DNA from: Maribacter sp. HTCC2170
Lineage (GTDB): Bacteria > Bacteroidota > Bacteroidia > Flavobacteriales > Flavobacteriaceae
DNA length: 64,000 bases
Direction: 5' to 3'
Assembly: GCF_000153165.2 (NCBI RefSeq)
Contig: NC_014472.1
Coordinates: 1,361,501-1,425,500, forward strand
Shown one piece after another: positions 16,974-25,726 of the stretch; positions within the stretch are counted from its first letter, which is position 1, and every line of letters begins with the position of its first letter. The position numbers were made by a program, and so were the translations under genes. Below the pieces are notes generated by a model. That model was not told where the DNA came from, did not search any database, and was given only the letters and a program-made list of their open reading frames with translations.

Positions 16974-19262
16974 ATGGATAATATTTATCTTCTAATGATC
17001 ATCGCGTTGGCGGTTCTTGCCATAGCTGATTTAGTTGTAGGCGTAAGTAATGATGCCGTGAACTTTCTTAACTCGGCCATTGGCTCAAAAGCGATTTCAT
17101 TTCGAACAATTATGATCGTCGCAAGTGTAGGAATCGCATGCGGAGCAATTTTTTCAAGTGGAATGATGGAGGTTGCCAGAAAAGGAATATTCAACCCTGG
17201 TGAGTTCATGTTCAATGAAATCATGTTCATCTTCATGGCAGTTATGATAACCGATATACTTCTATTGGACTTCTTCAACACACTGGGCATGCCCACTTCT
17301 ACAACTGTTTCTATCGTATTTGAACTTTTGGGTGCTGCTGTTGCTATGTCAATGATTAAAATTTGGAATGCTGGAGGTGAAATGGCCGAACTGGTAAATT
17401 ATATAAACACCTCAAAAGCATTTCAAATAATCATGGGAATTCTTCTCTCGGTAGTTTTTGCTTTTACTATTGGTGCTTTGGTACAATGGATAACAAGATT
17501 ATTGCTTTCCTATAATTTTGAAAAAAAGCCTAAATGGGTTGGTTCAATATTTGGTGGCGTTGCCCTTTCGGCCATTACTTATTTCATTTTAATGAAAGGT
17601 ATAAAAGGAACTGCATATGCCAGTCAAAGCTTTCATATTATAGGCGGCCTGACCATTAAAGACTTTCTTGAAGATCAAGTCTGGAGCCTTATTCTTGTAA
17701 ATTTTGTGATATGGTCATTTTTATCTTTTATACTCATGACCTTGGCTAATATCAACATTTATAAGCTGATTATCGGCGTTGGCACATTCGCCTTGGCACT
17801 CGCATTTGCTGGTAACGACCTGGTGAATTTTATTGGTGTTCCCATTGCAGCATTTCAGTCATACGAGGCTTGGAATGCCTCTGGAATTCTAGCATCGGAA
17901 TTCAGTATGGACATACTTGCCAAAAAAGTACCCACACCAACATTATTACTGTTCATTTCTGGAATGATAATGGTGGCAACTTTATGGTTTTCGAAAAAAG
18001 CAAGATACGTTGCTGATACAGAGATTAATCTTTCAAGGGAAGGTGAAGCCAAAGAACGTTTTCAACCCAATGTACTTTCAAGGGGAATAGTAAGACTTTC
18101 TGTTGCCCTATCTAGGATTTCATTGCTTTTCCCTAAGACGTTTGCGAATAAAATAGATGCGCAGTTTGAGAGACCTGTTATTGTACTTTCAAAGGAGAAA
18201 ACCTATGAAATGCCTGCCTTTGATATGGTTAGGGCTGCAGTCAATTTAACTGTGGCGGGTATATTGATTTCTATCGCTACCTCTTATAAATTACCTTTAT
18301 CAACTACATATGTCACATTCATGGTGGCAATGGGTACTTCTTTGGCCGATAGGGCCTGGGGAGCAGAAAGTGCTGTTTATCGGGTGGCAGGGGTTTTAAA
18401 TGTAATTGGTGGTTGGTTCGGTACTGCGGTAATCGCATTTATTGTTGCCGGTACGATCCTAACCCTAATTAGTTTTGGCCAAGGTACGGCAATCGCCATT
18501 CTATTATTTATAGCCATCTTATTGTTGGCAAGAAATTATATCTCATATAATAAAAAATCAAAGGAAATAAAGGCGGAAGACAGTTTAAGAAAAGCCGAAA
18601 GTAGTTCTATTCAAGGAGTAATTGAGGAAAGTGCGAATAATATTGCTAGGGTAATCAAAAGAACAAACAAGATTTATACTAACACCATCAATGGTCTTGC
18701 AAGGCAGGATTTGGATCAATTAAAAAAGAATAAAAAGCAGGTTTCCAAACTTACAGGCGAAATAGATGAATTACGCGACAACCTTTTTTATTTTATCAAA
18801 AACCTTGATGAATCCAGTATTGGGGCAAGTGATTTCTATATCACCATTTTAGGCTATTTAACCGATATTGTTCAGTCGTTAGGGTACATCGCCAAAATAA
18901 GCCATAAACATATCAATAACAATCACAAGAAATTAAAATATAACCAGATCAAGGAATTAAAACAGTTAGATTTTGAATTGGAGGATCTACTCGGTAAGAC
19001 CAAAAAAGCGTTTGACAACAGGTCATTTGAGGAAATTGGAGTAATACTTAAAAGAAAACAAGAATTATTTAATCTAGTAACTGAAAAAATTCAAAAACAA
19101 GTAACAAGAACACGAACTGAAGAATCAAGCCCAAAGAATACCACATTATATTTTTCTTTGCTTTTAGAAACAAAAGATCTAATGACCGGTACTATGAACT
19201 TGATAGAATCATACTACAATGAACACGATAGTAGTATAGAGCCAACACGGGCGGAAGAATAA
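16974..19262 (+). CDS. PiT-family inorganic phosphate transporter with PhoU-like C-terminal domain (paralogue)
   Basis: The 762-aa paralogue of the 10820-13087 product starts almost identically (MDNIYLLMIIALAVLAIADL) and has both PiT signatures, SNDAVNFLNSAIGSKAIS and FAGNDLVNFIGVPIAAFQSY. A short extra loop around residues 215-235 (ASQSFHIIGGLTIKDF region) distinguishes it. The C-terminal PhoU/DUF47-like helical tail begins near residue 530. It probably imports phosphate with protons or sodium at the inner membrane. It is divergent from NaPi-2 with a shared 243-bp regulatory region that carries Pho-box-like repeats for both directions. Confidence 0.92.
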   Translation: MDNIYLLMIIALAVLAIADLVVGVSNDAVNFLNSAIGSKAISFRTIMIVASVGIACGAIFSSGMMEVARKGIFNPGEFMFNEIMFIFMAVMITDILLLDFFNTLGMPTSTTVSIVFELLGAAVAMSMIKIWNAGGEMAELVNYINTSKAFQIIMGILLSVVFAFTIGALVQWITRLLLSYNFEKKPKWVGSIFGGVALSAITYFILMKGIKGTAYASQSFHIIGGLTIKDFLEDQVWSLILVNFVIWSFLSFILMTLANINIYKLIIGVGTFALALAFAGNDLVNFIGVPIAAFQSYEAWNASGILASEFSMDILAKKVPTPTLLLFISGMIMVATLWFSKKARYVADTEINLSREGEAKERFQPNVLSRGIVRLSVALSRISLLFPKTFANKIDAQFERPVIVLSKEKTYEMPAFDMVRAAVNLTVAGILISIATSYKLPLSTTYVTFMVAMGTSLADRAWGAESAVYRVAGVLNVIGGWFGTAVIAFIVAGTILTLISFGQGTAIAILLFIAILLLARNYISYNKKSKEIKAEDSLRKAESSSIQGVIEESANNIARVIKRTNKIYTNTINGLARQDLDQLKKNKKQVSKLTGEIDELRDNLFYFIKNLDESSIGASDFYITILGYLTDIVQSLGYIAKISHKHINNNHKKLKYNQIKELKQLDFELEDLLGKTKKAFDNRSFEEIGVILKRKQELFNLVTEKIQKQVTRTRTEESSPKNTTLYFSLLLETKDLMTGTMNLIESYYNEHDSSIEPTRAEE

Positions 19263-19312
19263 TTTTTTGAGTACCAAGAAAAGGGCTATCTTAGAAATAA
19301 ATTATTTCGGGT

Positions 19313-20032
19313 ATGCTTCGGTATTTTATTCTATTACTTGTATTTATTATTTTCTATGATGCTAAGGCACAAGATTTGACCGCAACTCAGTTATTGGACA
19401 AGTCAATTGAATATCATGATCCCAACGACCTTTGGGATATTTTTCAAGGAAAATTATTCATAACCATGAGCTATCCCGATGGCAGGGAAAGACTTAGTGT
19501 GGTAGAAATAGATTTACCAAAAGAATCATTTAAACTCACCACAACAACCAAAGATGATGTAATTGAACAGTCACTTTCTAATGGTGATTGTACACTTAGG
19601 TTGAATGGAAATACTGATATTTCCGAGGAGGACAAAAAAGAACATCGTATTAGTTGTGAGCGCGTTCATGTCATGAAGAATTACTATACCTATCTATATG
19701 GACTTCCCATGAAACTAAAAGATCCAGGTACACATCTTGATCCAACTGTTCAAACCAAGAAATTCAAAGGAAAAGAGTATTTGGTACTAAAAGTGACTTA
19801 TGATGAAGATGTTGGCAAGGATACTTGGTATTTTTATTTTGATCCTGAAACATTCGCTATGGAAGTATATCAGTTTTTTCATGACGAATCAAAAAACGAT
19901 GGTGAGTATATTCTTCTTAGTGGAATTGAAAAAGCCGCAAGTATAAAATTGCCGAAAACACGTGCTTGGTATTTCAATAAAGATGATAAGCATCTGGGAA
20001 CTGATGAACTTACCAAAGCATCACATCTTTAG
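19313..20032 (+). CDS. Secreted DUF6503-family protein
   Basis: The 239-aa protein has a signal peptide (cleavage near AKAQ, residue 20). The opening LLDKSIEYHDPNDLWDIFQGKL and the later YYTYLYGLPMKLKDPGTHLD resemble the DUF6503 family common in Flavobacteriia. These look like LolA/outer-membrane-lipoprotein-type beta sheets, with no known reaction. It starts 50 nt after PiT-2 on the same strand and lies 43 nt before the deacylase gene, so it may belong to either unit. No catalytic motif is recognised. Confidence 0.7.
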   Translation: MLRYFILLLVFIIFYDAKAQDLTATQLLDKSIEYHDPNDLWDIFQGKLFITMSYPDGRERLSVVEIDLPKESFKLTTTTKDDVIEQSLSNGDCTLRLNGNTDISEEDKKEHRISCERVHVMKNYYTYLYGLPMKLKDPGTHLDPTVQTKKFKGKEYLVLKVTYDEDVGKDTWYFYFDPETFAMEVYQFFHDESKNDGEYILLSGIEKAASIKLPKTRAWYFNKDDKHLGTDELTKASHL

Positions 20033-20075
20033 TCAAATTCTGGCATCTATTAATTCATAAACCTGAAAGTTTGTT

Positions 20076-21632
20076 ATGCTCAAATCCAGGTCATCGCAAG
20101 TTTGGCTATTATTTATTATCCCTTTATTCTTTTCTTGTAAACAAGCTAAAGAAATTGATATTCTTATTGAGAATGGAATGGTCTATAATGGTGTCGATAG
20201 TATACCCCAAATGGTTTCAGTTGGTATTTCTGGGGATAAAATCAGTTTCATTGGCAGCAACATTGGATTAAAAGCTAAAAAAGTCATTAACGCAAAAGGA
20301 TTAATTGTTAGTCCTGGATTTATTGATCCACATACCCATTCGGATAGAGACCTCATAAATGCGGAAACATCTCACAATCAGCCGTTTTTATGGCAAGGTG
20401 TTACTACTGTCGCACTTGGCAACGATGGTAATAGTCTATACCCTATAAGCAAATACAAGCCTATTCATCAAAAAGTAGGTTTAGGCACAAATATAGTAAT
20501 GTTCGTAGGCCACGGAACTATCAGAAAAGAAAGTATGGGCGATAGTGATCGAGACCCAACCGAAGTAGAAATGGAGCAAATGAAACAACTGCTCCAAAAA
20601 GAAATGGATGATGGTGCAATAGGTATTTCAACCGGCCTTTTTTACAAACCGGGTAGTTATTCCAAAACTGATGAAGTTATTGAATTGGCCAAAATCGTGG
20701 CCAGAAATAACGGCATCTATGATACACATTTAAGAGATGAAAGTACATTCTCCGTCGGATTGATTCCAGCAATAAAAGAAGCCATTGAAATAGGTGATAA
20801 GACCAACATTCCAATACATATTTCGCATATTAAATGCCTGGGTGTTGATGTGTGGGAGGAAAGCGATACAATTATTGGACTAATAGAAGAAGCCAATGAA
20901 CAAGGCCTTAGAATAACCGCAAATCAATATCCATATGAAGCATCCGCTACAAGTTTGCAGGCCGCGGTGGTTCCTAGATGGGCGGAGAGCGGAGGAAAAG
21001 ATTCCTTGTTCATTAGATATAAGAATTCAGAATTAAAAGAAAGGATCTTAAAGGATACAAAGAACAACATTATACGTCGTGGAGGGGCTGATAAACTGCT
21101 CATGGTAAGAGCCGAAGATTCTACTCTGGTTGGCAACACACTTTTTGAAGTTGCAAACCTAATGGCTCTGAGCCCAGAGGAAACAGTACTTGAAGTATTG
21201 AAAGAGAATAATATAAAAGTAGCTTCATTTAATATGAACACCTCGGATATTACCAATTTCATGAAACAGGATTGGGTGGTAACAGGTTCTGATGGTGGTT
21301 CTGGCCATCCTAGAAAATATGGGTCTTTTCCGAGAAAGTATCGTAAATATGTGATGGAGCAAAAAATTATTCCATTATATCAATTCATCAACAACAGTTC
21401 GTCCAAAACCGCTGAGATTCTACAATTACCCAAAAGAGGAAAATTAATAGAGGGTTACTTTGCTGATATAATTTTATTTGACTCAAATTCTTTTACTGAT
21501 AAGGCTGACTATACAAATGCTTATGAGTACAGCCATGGAATAAAATACGCAATCATAAATGGGCAACTGAGTATTGATAATGCTTCTTATACCCAATTAA
21601 AGAACGGAAGAATCTTAACACATAAAAAATAA
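20076..21632 (+). CDS. N-acyl-D-amino-acid deacylase-like amidohydrolase, lipoprotein
   Basis: The 518-aa amidohydrolase-superfamily protein has a lipobox-like FFSC (Cys21), so it is probably lipid-anchored. The metal-binding FIDPHTHSD (His86, His88) follows the small N-terminal beta domain. THLRDES and IHISHIKC provide further metal ligands, and VVTGSDGGSGHPRKYGSFPR matches the D-aminoacylase/D-glutamate deacylase branch. Family members remove N-acyl groups from D-amino acids. It is separated by only 4 nt from the secreted sialidase gene, an operon that points to amide-bearing substrates from outside the cell, though the true substrate is unknown. Confidence 0.85.
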   Translation: MLKSRSSQVWLLFIIPLFFSCKQAKEIDILIENGMVYNGVDSIPQMVSVGISGDKISFIGSNIGLKAKKVINAKGLIVSPGFIDPHTHSDRDLINAETSHNQPFLWQGVTTVALGNDGNSLYPISKYKPIHQKVGLGTNIVMFVGHGTIRKESMGDSDRDPTEVEMEQMKQLLQKEMDDGAIGISTGLFYKPGSYSKTDEVIELAKIVARNNGIYDTHLRDESTFSVGLIPAIKEAIEIGDKTNIPIHISHIKCLGVDVWEESDTIIGLIEEANEQGLRITANQYPYEASATSLQAAVVPRWAESGGKDSLFIRYKNSELKERILKDTKNNIIRRGGADKLLMVRAEDSTLVGNTLFEVANLMALSPEETVLEVLKENNIKVASFNMNTSDITNFMKQDWVVTGSDGGSGHPRKYGSFPRKYRKYVMEQKIIPLYQFINNSSSKTAEILQLPKRGKLIEGYFADIILFDSNSFTDKADYTNAYEYSHGIKYAIINGQLSIDNASYTQLKNGRILTHKK

Positions 21633-21636
21633 GACA

Positions 21637-22797
21637 ATGTCAAAAACATGCTCGCAATTACTGCCTTATATTTTATTTATTGTATTTACAGGATTAGTTT
21701 TTTCCCAGAATACGAGAGACCTATCAAAAGATTCAAGTAATGTGACGACTCCGTTCTATTCAGGGCTAAATGGTTATTATTCTTATAGAATACCCACCCT
21801 AATAAAATCTAAAAAAGCGGTTATAGCTTTTGCCGAGGGGAGGAAAAATTCCACAAGTGATTTCGGAAACATTGATTTAGTATATCGTAGATCGCTTAAC
21901 AAAGGAAAGACATGGCAACCCATACAAATTCTTGTGGATGAGGATACCATCGCAGTACAGAATCCCGTCCCCATTTATGTAAAGTCACAAAACAAAATAG
22001 TCTTGCTTTTCAATATTACCCCACAAAGCGAACACGACATTCTTAATAAAGATTACGAGCCAAAAAATCAGCGTAGAGCATTGGTTATTCATTCAGTTGA
22101 TGATGGGAAAACATGGTCTACCCCAAAAGATATTACTAAAGACGTTAAGCTTCCCCATTGGCGATGGCATGCAATTGGCCCCGTGCATGGCATTGAATTG
22201 AAACAAAGTCCCCATAAAGGCAGATTAGTGGCCCCTGTCGCCATAAGTATCGAAAAAGGAAATAAGGCGTATTGTATGGCCCTCATATATTCTGACGACC
22301 AAGGTGAAAACTGGAAAATTGGCGCCATTGACAATAATTTAACTGATACGGTACAATCCAACGAAACGACCATTGTTGAACTGAACGACGGTTCTATTTA
22401 CGTGAACACCCGTGATCATTTAGGTGGCTCTAAAGAGAAAAATCGAGGAGAAACTTATAGCATAGACGGTGGCCTTTCATTTTCACAACCCATTGTTGAA
22501 TCCAGTAAATTCCCTAGTCCAATTGTACAATCAGCCTTATTAAGATGGGGCAGTAACCAACACGGAAAACAAAATTTGTTATTGTTTTCAACACCGTCCA
22601 ACAGAGATAAAAGAGTGAATCTAATTCTTATGGCAAGCAGCGATGAAGCTAAAACTTGGAAGTCGATTATTAAAGTTCATAATGGTTTTTCAGCATACTC
22701 AGATATGGTAAAACTTAATAAGAATATACTAGGGGTCATCTACGAAACAGATAATTACAAGAAAATCAAATTTAAGCGTATTAAACTGAACCATTAG
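21637..22797 (+). CDS. Secreted sialidase (exo-alpha-sialidase/BNR neuraminidase-like)
   Basis: The 386-aa protein has a signal peptide (cleavage near VFSQ, residue 24). The YRIP motif (Arg51) is the sialidase FRIP equivalent, followed by AFAEGRKNSTSDFGNIDLVYRRS, which supplies the usual acidic residues. Asp-box repeats SLNKGKTW, SVDDGKTW, SDDQGENW and SIDGGLSF mark a six-bladed propeller (GH33-like). It would release terminal sialic or related nonulosonic acids from glycans. No nanA, nanE or SusCD genes are nearby, so it is not a classic sialic-acid utilisation cluster. It is co-transcribed with the upstream deacylase. Confidence 0.88.
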   Translation: MSKTCSQLLPYILFIVFTGLVFSQNTRDLSKDSSNVTTPFYSGLNGYYSYRIPTLIKSKKAVIAFAEGRKNSTSDFGNIDLVYRRSLNKGKTWQPIQILVDEDTIAVQNPVPIYVKSQNKIVLLFNITPQSEHDILNKDYEPKNQRRALVIHSVDDGKTWSTPKDITKDVKLPHWRWHAIGPVHGIELKQSPHKGRLVAPVAISIEKGNKAYCMALIYSDDQGENWKIGAIDNNLTDTVQSNETTIVELNDGSIYVNTRDHLGGSKEKNRGETYSIDGGLSFSQPIVESSKFPSPIVQSALLRWGSNQHGKQNLLLFSTPSNRDKRVNLILMASSDEAKTWKSIIKVHNGFSAYSDMVKLNKNILGVIYETDNYKKIKFKRIKLNH

Positions 22798-22975
22798 TCG
22801 CCAGTCATACTATTTGCATTTGCCAAATACGGCAATCCTTCCTTATATAAATCGCATAGCAACCAACTGATTTACATCATTGTGCAGGGCATGGAATTAG
22901 ATTAAATTTATTGAACATAATGGTTAGATTATGGACGCTGGTCGACCAATTTATTAATCCTTAAATAATTTAATC

Positions 22976-23482
22976 ATGAAAAAGTTTCTAATTGGTTTAT
23001 TTGTAATTGGCTTAACAAGCCAAGTATTTGCCCAGATCCCTAAGGTTGAGGAGTTATCCGAAGTAGTTGTAACTGCCGTTAACTATAAATACCTCAATGC
23101 AATAGATTCTAAAGAGGTGGCTATTCCTGTAAAAATGTTAGAAAGAAAAGTAGCTGCTTATAACGTAAAGGATTCTGATTTTTACCAAGATGATTTCGGG
23201 TTTTACTATGTTTCATTCTATATTCCAGAAGGAAAAATAGTTGCAGCTTATAATACTAAAGGTGAAATAATCAGAACAATAGAAAGGTTTGAAGACGTTA
23301 AACTTCCAACTGCAGTAAGAAATGCCGTTGCTGAGAGATTCCCTAAATGGAAGGTTGTCAATGATGTATATCGAGTAACTTACAACCAAAAGAAAGGCGC
23401 TAACAAAAGCTATAAGGTTAAACTTAAGAACGGTGACAAAATAATGAGAGTGAAGATTGATGATACTGGTGAATTTCTTTAA
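22976..23482 (+). CDS. Secreted PepSY-like (DUF2874) protein
   Basis: The 168-aa protein has a signal peptide (cleavage near VFAQ, residue 20). The body contains LPTAVRNAVAERFPKWKVVNDVYRV followed by a YKVKLKNGDKIMRVKIDDTG hairpin, characteristic of PepSY-like putative beta-lactamase-inhibitor-like domains (PF11396). The function is not established. It is monocistronic, with 178 bp upstream and a bidirectional terminator downstream shared with nadD. Confidence 0.72.
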   Translation: MKKFLIGLFVIGLTSQVFAQIPKVEELSEVVVTAVNYKYLNAIDSKEVAIPVKMLERKVAAYNVKDSDFYQDDFGFYYVSFYIPEGKIVAAYNTKGEIIRTIERFEDVKLPTAVRNAVAERFPKWKVVNDVYRVTYNQKKGANKSYKVKLKNGDKIMRVKIDDTGEFL

Positions 23483-23501
23483 TTGATCTCATTCTGAAAA
23501 T

Positions 23502-23535
23502 AAGAGGCCCTATTTAATCTTAATGGGGCCTCTTT
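23502..23535. terminator. Bidirectional terminator between the PepSY-like gene and nadD
   Basis: AAGAGGCCC pairs with GGGCCTCTT around a 15-nt AT-rich loop, followed by TTATTAT on the plus strand. It lies between two convergent genes. Confidence 0.72.
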
Positions 23536-23544
23536 ATTATGTCC

Positions 23545-24129
23545 TTATCTATAAAAATTCATTTCATCCAAATATTTCCAAACTGAATCTGGCAGTAAAG
23601 GACGTATGTTCTTTCCCAGTTTATGATTCTTCCGAATAAATGTAGAGGAAACCTCCATAATCGGCGCATCTACTTTATACACCTTACTATGATTTTTAAA
23701 CTGGTGATCCACTGTACCCGATGATATCCTAGGATACACATAAATGGAATAATTCTCCAATATAGTCTCATAATTCTTCCATTTATGAAACCCTTTCAGG
23801 TTATCCTCACCCATTATCAATGAAAAATGATAGTCATCCCCGTATTCCTCATCCAATTGCACCAGTGTATTGACTGTATAATTGGGTTGTGGCAAATCAA
23901 ACTCAATCTTACTCGGCTTCAACTTTGGGTAGTCTTTTACAGCTTCATAAACCATTTGATAGCGATGATGATTGTCCAATAAAGACTTTTTAGTTTTAAA
24001 TGGGCTCATGGGCGTAATAACAAACCAAATCTCATCTAAATTCGAGAACTCAACCATATGGTTAGCAATGGCTAAATGGCCAATATGAATTGGGTTGAAC
24101 GTACCAAAATAAAGTCCAACTTTTTTCAT
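23545..24129 (-). CDS. nadD: Nicotinate-nucleotide adenylyltransferase
   Basis: The 194-aa nucleotidyltransferase makes deamido-NAD from nicotinate mononucleotide and ATP. The N-terminal GTFNPIHIGHLAIANHMV contains the HxGH motif. The C-terminal VSSTFIRK is the second nucleotide-binding signature (ISSTxIR). It is the last gene of yicC-gmk-nadD, with start and stop abutting gmk. This order is typical of Flavobacteriia. Confidence 0.95.
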   Translation of the reverse strand: MKKVGLYFGTFNPIHIGHLAIANHMVEFSNLDEIWFVITPMSPFKTKKSLLDNHHRYQMVYEAVKDYPKLKPSKIEFDLPQPNYTVNTLVQLDEEYGDDYHFSLIMGEDNLKGFHKWKNYETILENYSIYVYPRISSGTVDHQFKNHSKVYKVDAPIMEVSSTFIRKNHKLGKNIRPLLPDSVWKYLDEMNFYR

Positions 24130-24723
24130 TCACTCCTCGTTTATCGATTTATCAGCGCCAACAAAATCCGCGACCAGTGTATGGGCCTCATTAAGAGCCG
24201 TCTCCAAATCGTAATTATTTATTATTATATCAAATTGTGGTGCTGTGGCAAGCTCAACAGAGGCTTTAGCAATTCGCATATTTATCTTGTCATCACTTTC
24301 GGTACTGCGTTTTTTCAATCGAATCTTCAGTTCATCAACACTTGGGGGCTTTACAAATACTGCCAACGTTTCCTTAGGGAATTTCTTTTTTATTCGTAAA
24401 CCTCCGACCACGTCAATATCAAAAATCACATTTTTCCCTTCAGCCCAAAGGCGCTCAACTTCACTTTTTAACGTGCCGTAAAAGTTATCACGGTATACTT
24501 CTTCCCACTCTAAAAAGTTATCATTCTTAATATGTTTTTTAAATTCTGAAACATGAAGAAAATAGTAATGTTCCCCGTCTTTTTCTTTTCCTCTCCTAGC
24601 TCTTGAAGTTGCAGATACCGAGAAAGCCAAATTAAGTTCTGGCTGTTTTAAAAGATGCTTTACAATGGTCGTCTTGCCGCTACCTGAAGGGGCAGAAAAA
24701 ATAATTAACTTACCACCTTTCAT
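24130..24723 (-). CDS. gmk: Guanylate kinase
   Basis: The 197-aa cytoplasmic kinase phosphorylates GMP to GDP. The P-loop is SAPSGSGKTTIVKHLL near residue 10. The GMP-binding SATSRARRGKEKDGEHYYFL and DIDVVGGLRIKK segments follow. It overlaps yicC by 1 nt and abuts nadD, so the three genes are translationally coupled. The length is normal for the family. Confidence 0.96.
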   Translation of the reverse strand: MKGGKLIIFSAPSGSGKTTIVKHLLKQPELNLAFSVSATSRARRGKEKDGEHYYFLHVSEFKKHIKNDNFLEWEEVYRDNFYGTLKSEVERLWAEGKNVIFDIDVVGGLRIKKKFPKETLAVFVKPPSVDELKIRLKKRSTESDDKINMRIAKASVELATAPQFDIIINNYDLETALNEAHTLVADFVGADKSINEE

Positions 24724-25580
24724 TATAGCACGTTTAGCATTTGTTCCTTTATTTTTTCCAACTCATCTTTCATCTGCACTACTAGTTGCTGCATGGGGGC
24801 AAAGTTAGCCTTGGATCCAATAGTATTGATTTCCCGACCAATTTCTTGACTTATAAAACCTAGCTTCTTCCCATTGCTGTCATTTGAGTTTAAGGTTTTA
24901 CTAAAATAATCCAAATGATTGGCCAATCTTACCTTTTCTTCGGTGATATCGTATTTCTCGAGGTAATAAATAAGTTCTTGTTCAAATCTATTTTCATCGA
25001 CTTCGGTCTTAAGGTCATTTACTGCTTTTTCCAAGCGTTCACGAATTGTTGCCTGTCTTTCTGGATCTATGGTCTTAACCTTTTCCAACAACTCATTTAA
25101 AGTATTTAATCTTTGTACAAAATCCTTTTCGAGAACGGCACCCTCTTCAGACCGGAAATTATTGATTTCCTTTAAAGCTTCTTTGAGTGCCAATTGAATA
25201 GCTTCAAATTCTTCATCCTCAATATCTTCTCTCTCTGTTTTCATGGCATCCGGCAATCGCAAGGCCATTTCTAAAAGACGTAAATCATCTCCGTCCGCAA
25301 TGGCTCTTAAGTTGCTCATGTATTTCCTTACAACACCTTCGTTTACTTGTGTAGATGTCTCATCACCAGTTTCTTCAACGTAAAGACCAAAATCAACTTT
25401 ACCACGTAAAAGTGAATTGGCTATTGTTTTGCGAAGCTCAAGTTCTTTTGCTCTATAGGCAGAAGGCATTCTTGCATTTAAATCGAGGCTTTTACTATTG
25501 AGCGATTTAAGCTCTACTGTCACCTTCTTAGATGGAAGTTGTACAACATACTTCCCAAATCCTGTCATGGATTGAATCAT
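24723..25580 (-). CDS. yicC: YicC-family endoribonuclease-like stress protein
   Basis: The 285-aa protein begins MIQSMTGFGK, the invariant start of the YicC family. It ends with the DUF1732 region (NSNDSNGKKLGFISQEIGREINTIGSKA), also diagnostic. The family has been linked to RNA turnover. It is first gene of the yicC-gmk-nadD operon. The 146-bp stretch upstream to the isomerase gene contains no recognisable gene. Confidence 0.93.
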   Translation of the reverse strand: MIQSMTGFGKYVVQLPSKKVTVELKSLNSKSLDLNARMPSAYRAKELELRKTIANSLLRGKVDFGLYVEETGDETSTQVNEGVVRKYMSNLRAIADGDDLRLLEMALRLPDAMKTEREDIEDEEFEAIQLALKEALKEINNFRSEEGAVLEKDFVQRLNTLNELLEKVKTIDPERQATIRERLEKAVNDLKTEVDENRFEQELIYYLEKYDITEEKVRLANHLDYFSKTLNSNDSNGKKLGFISQEIGREINTIGSKANFAPMQQLVVQMKDELEKIKEQMLNVL

Positions 25581-25726
25581 AATTCAAAATTATTTTGACG
25601 CAAAGGTAAGTATTACGTGTAGATTGCCGTATTGCTGGGTTTTATAATCTCTTTTAAAATCAAAAACAAATCACCACTCTTACTAGACTCCGTAATTCCG
25701 CTAACTTGTATCGCTTGTCTGTCAAT

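Noticed and set aside
22798-22860. TATTTG...CCAAATA-like inverted sequence after the sialidase gene as a terminator
   Set aside because: The match is short and imperfect with no T-run.
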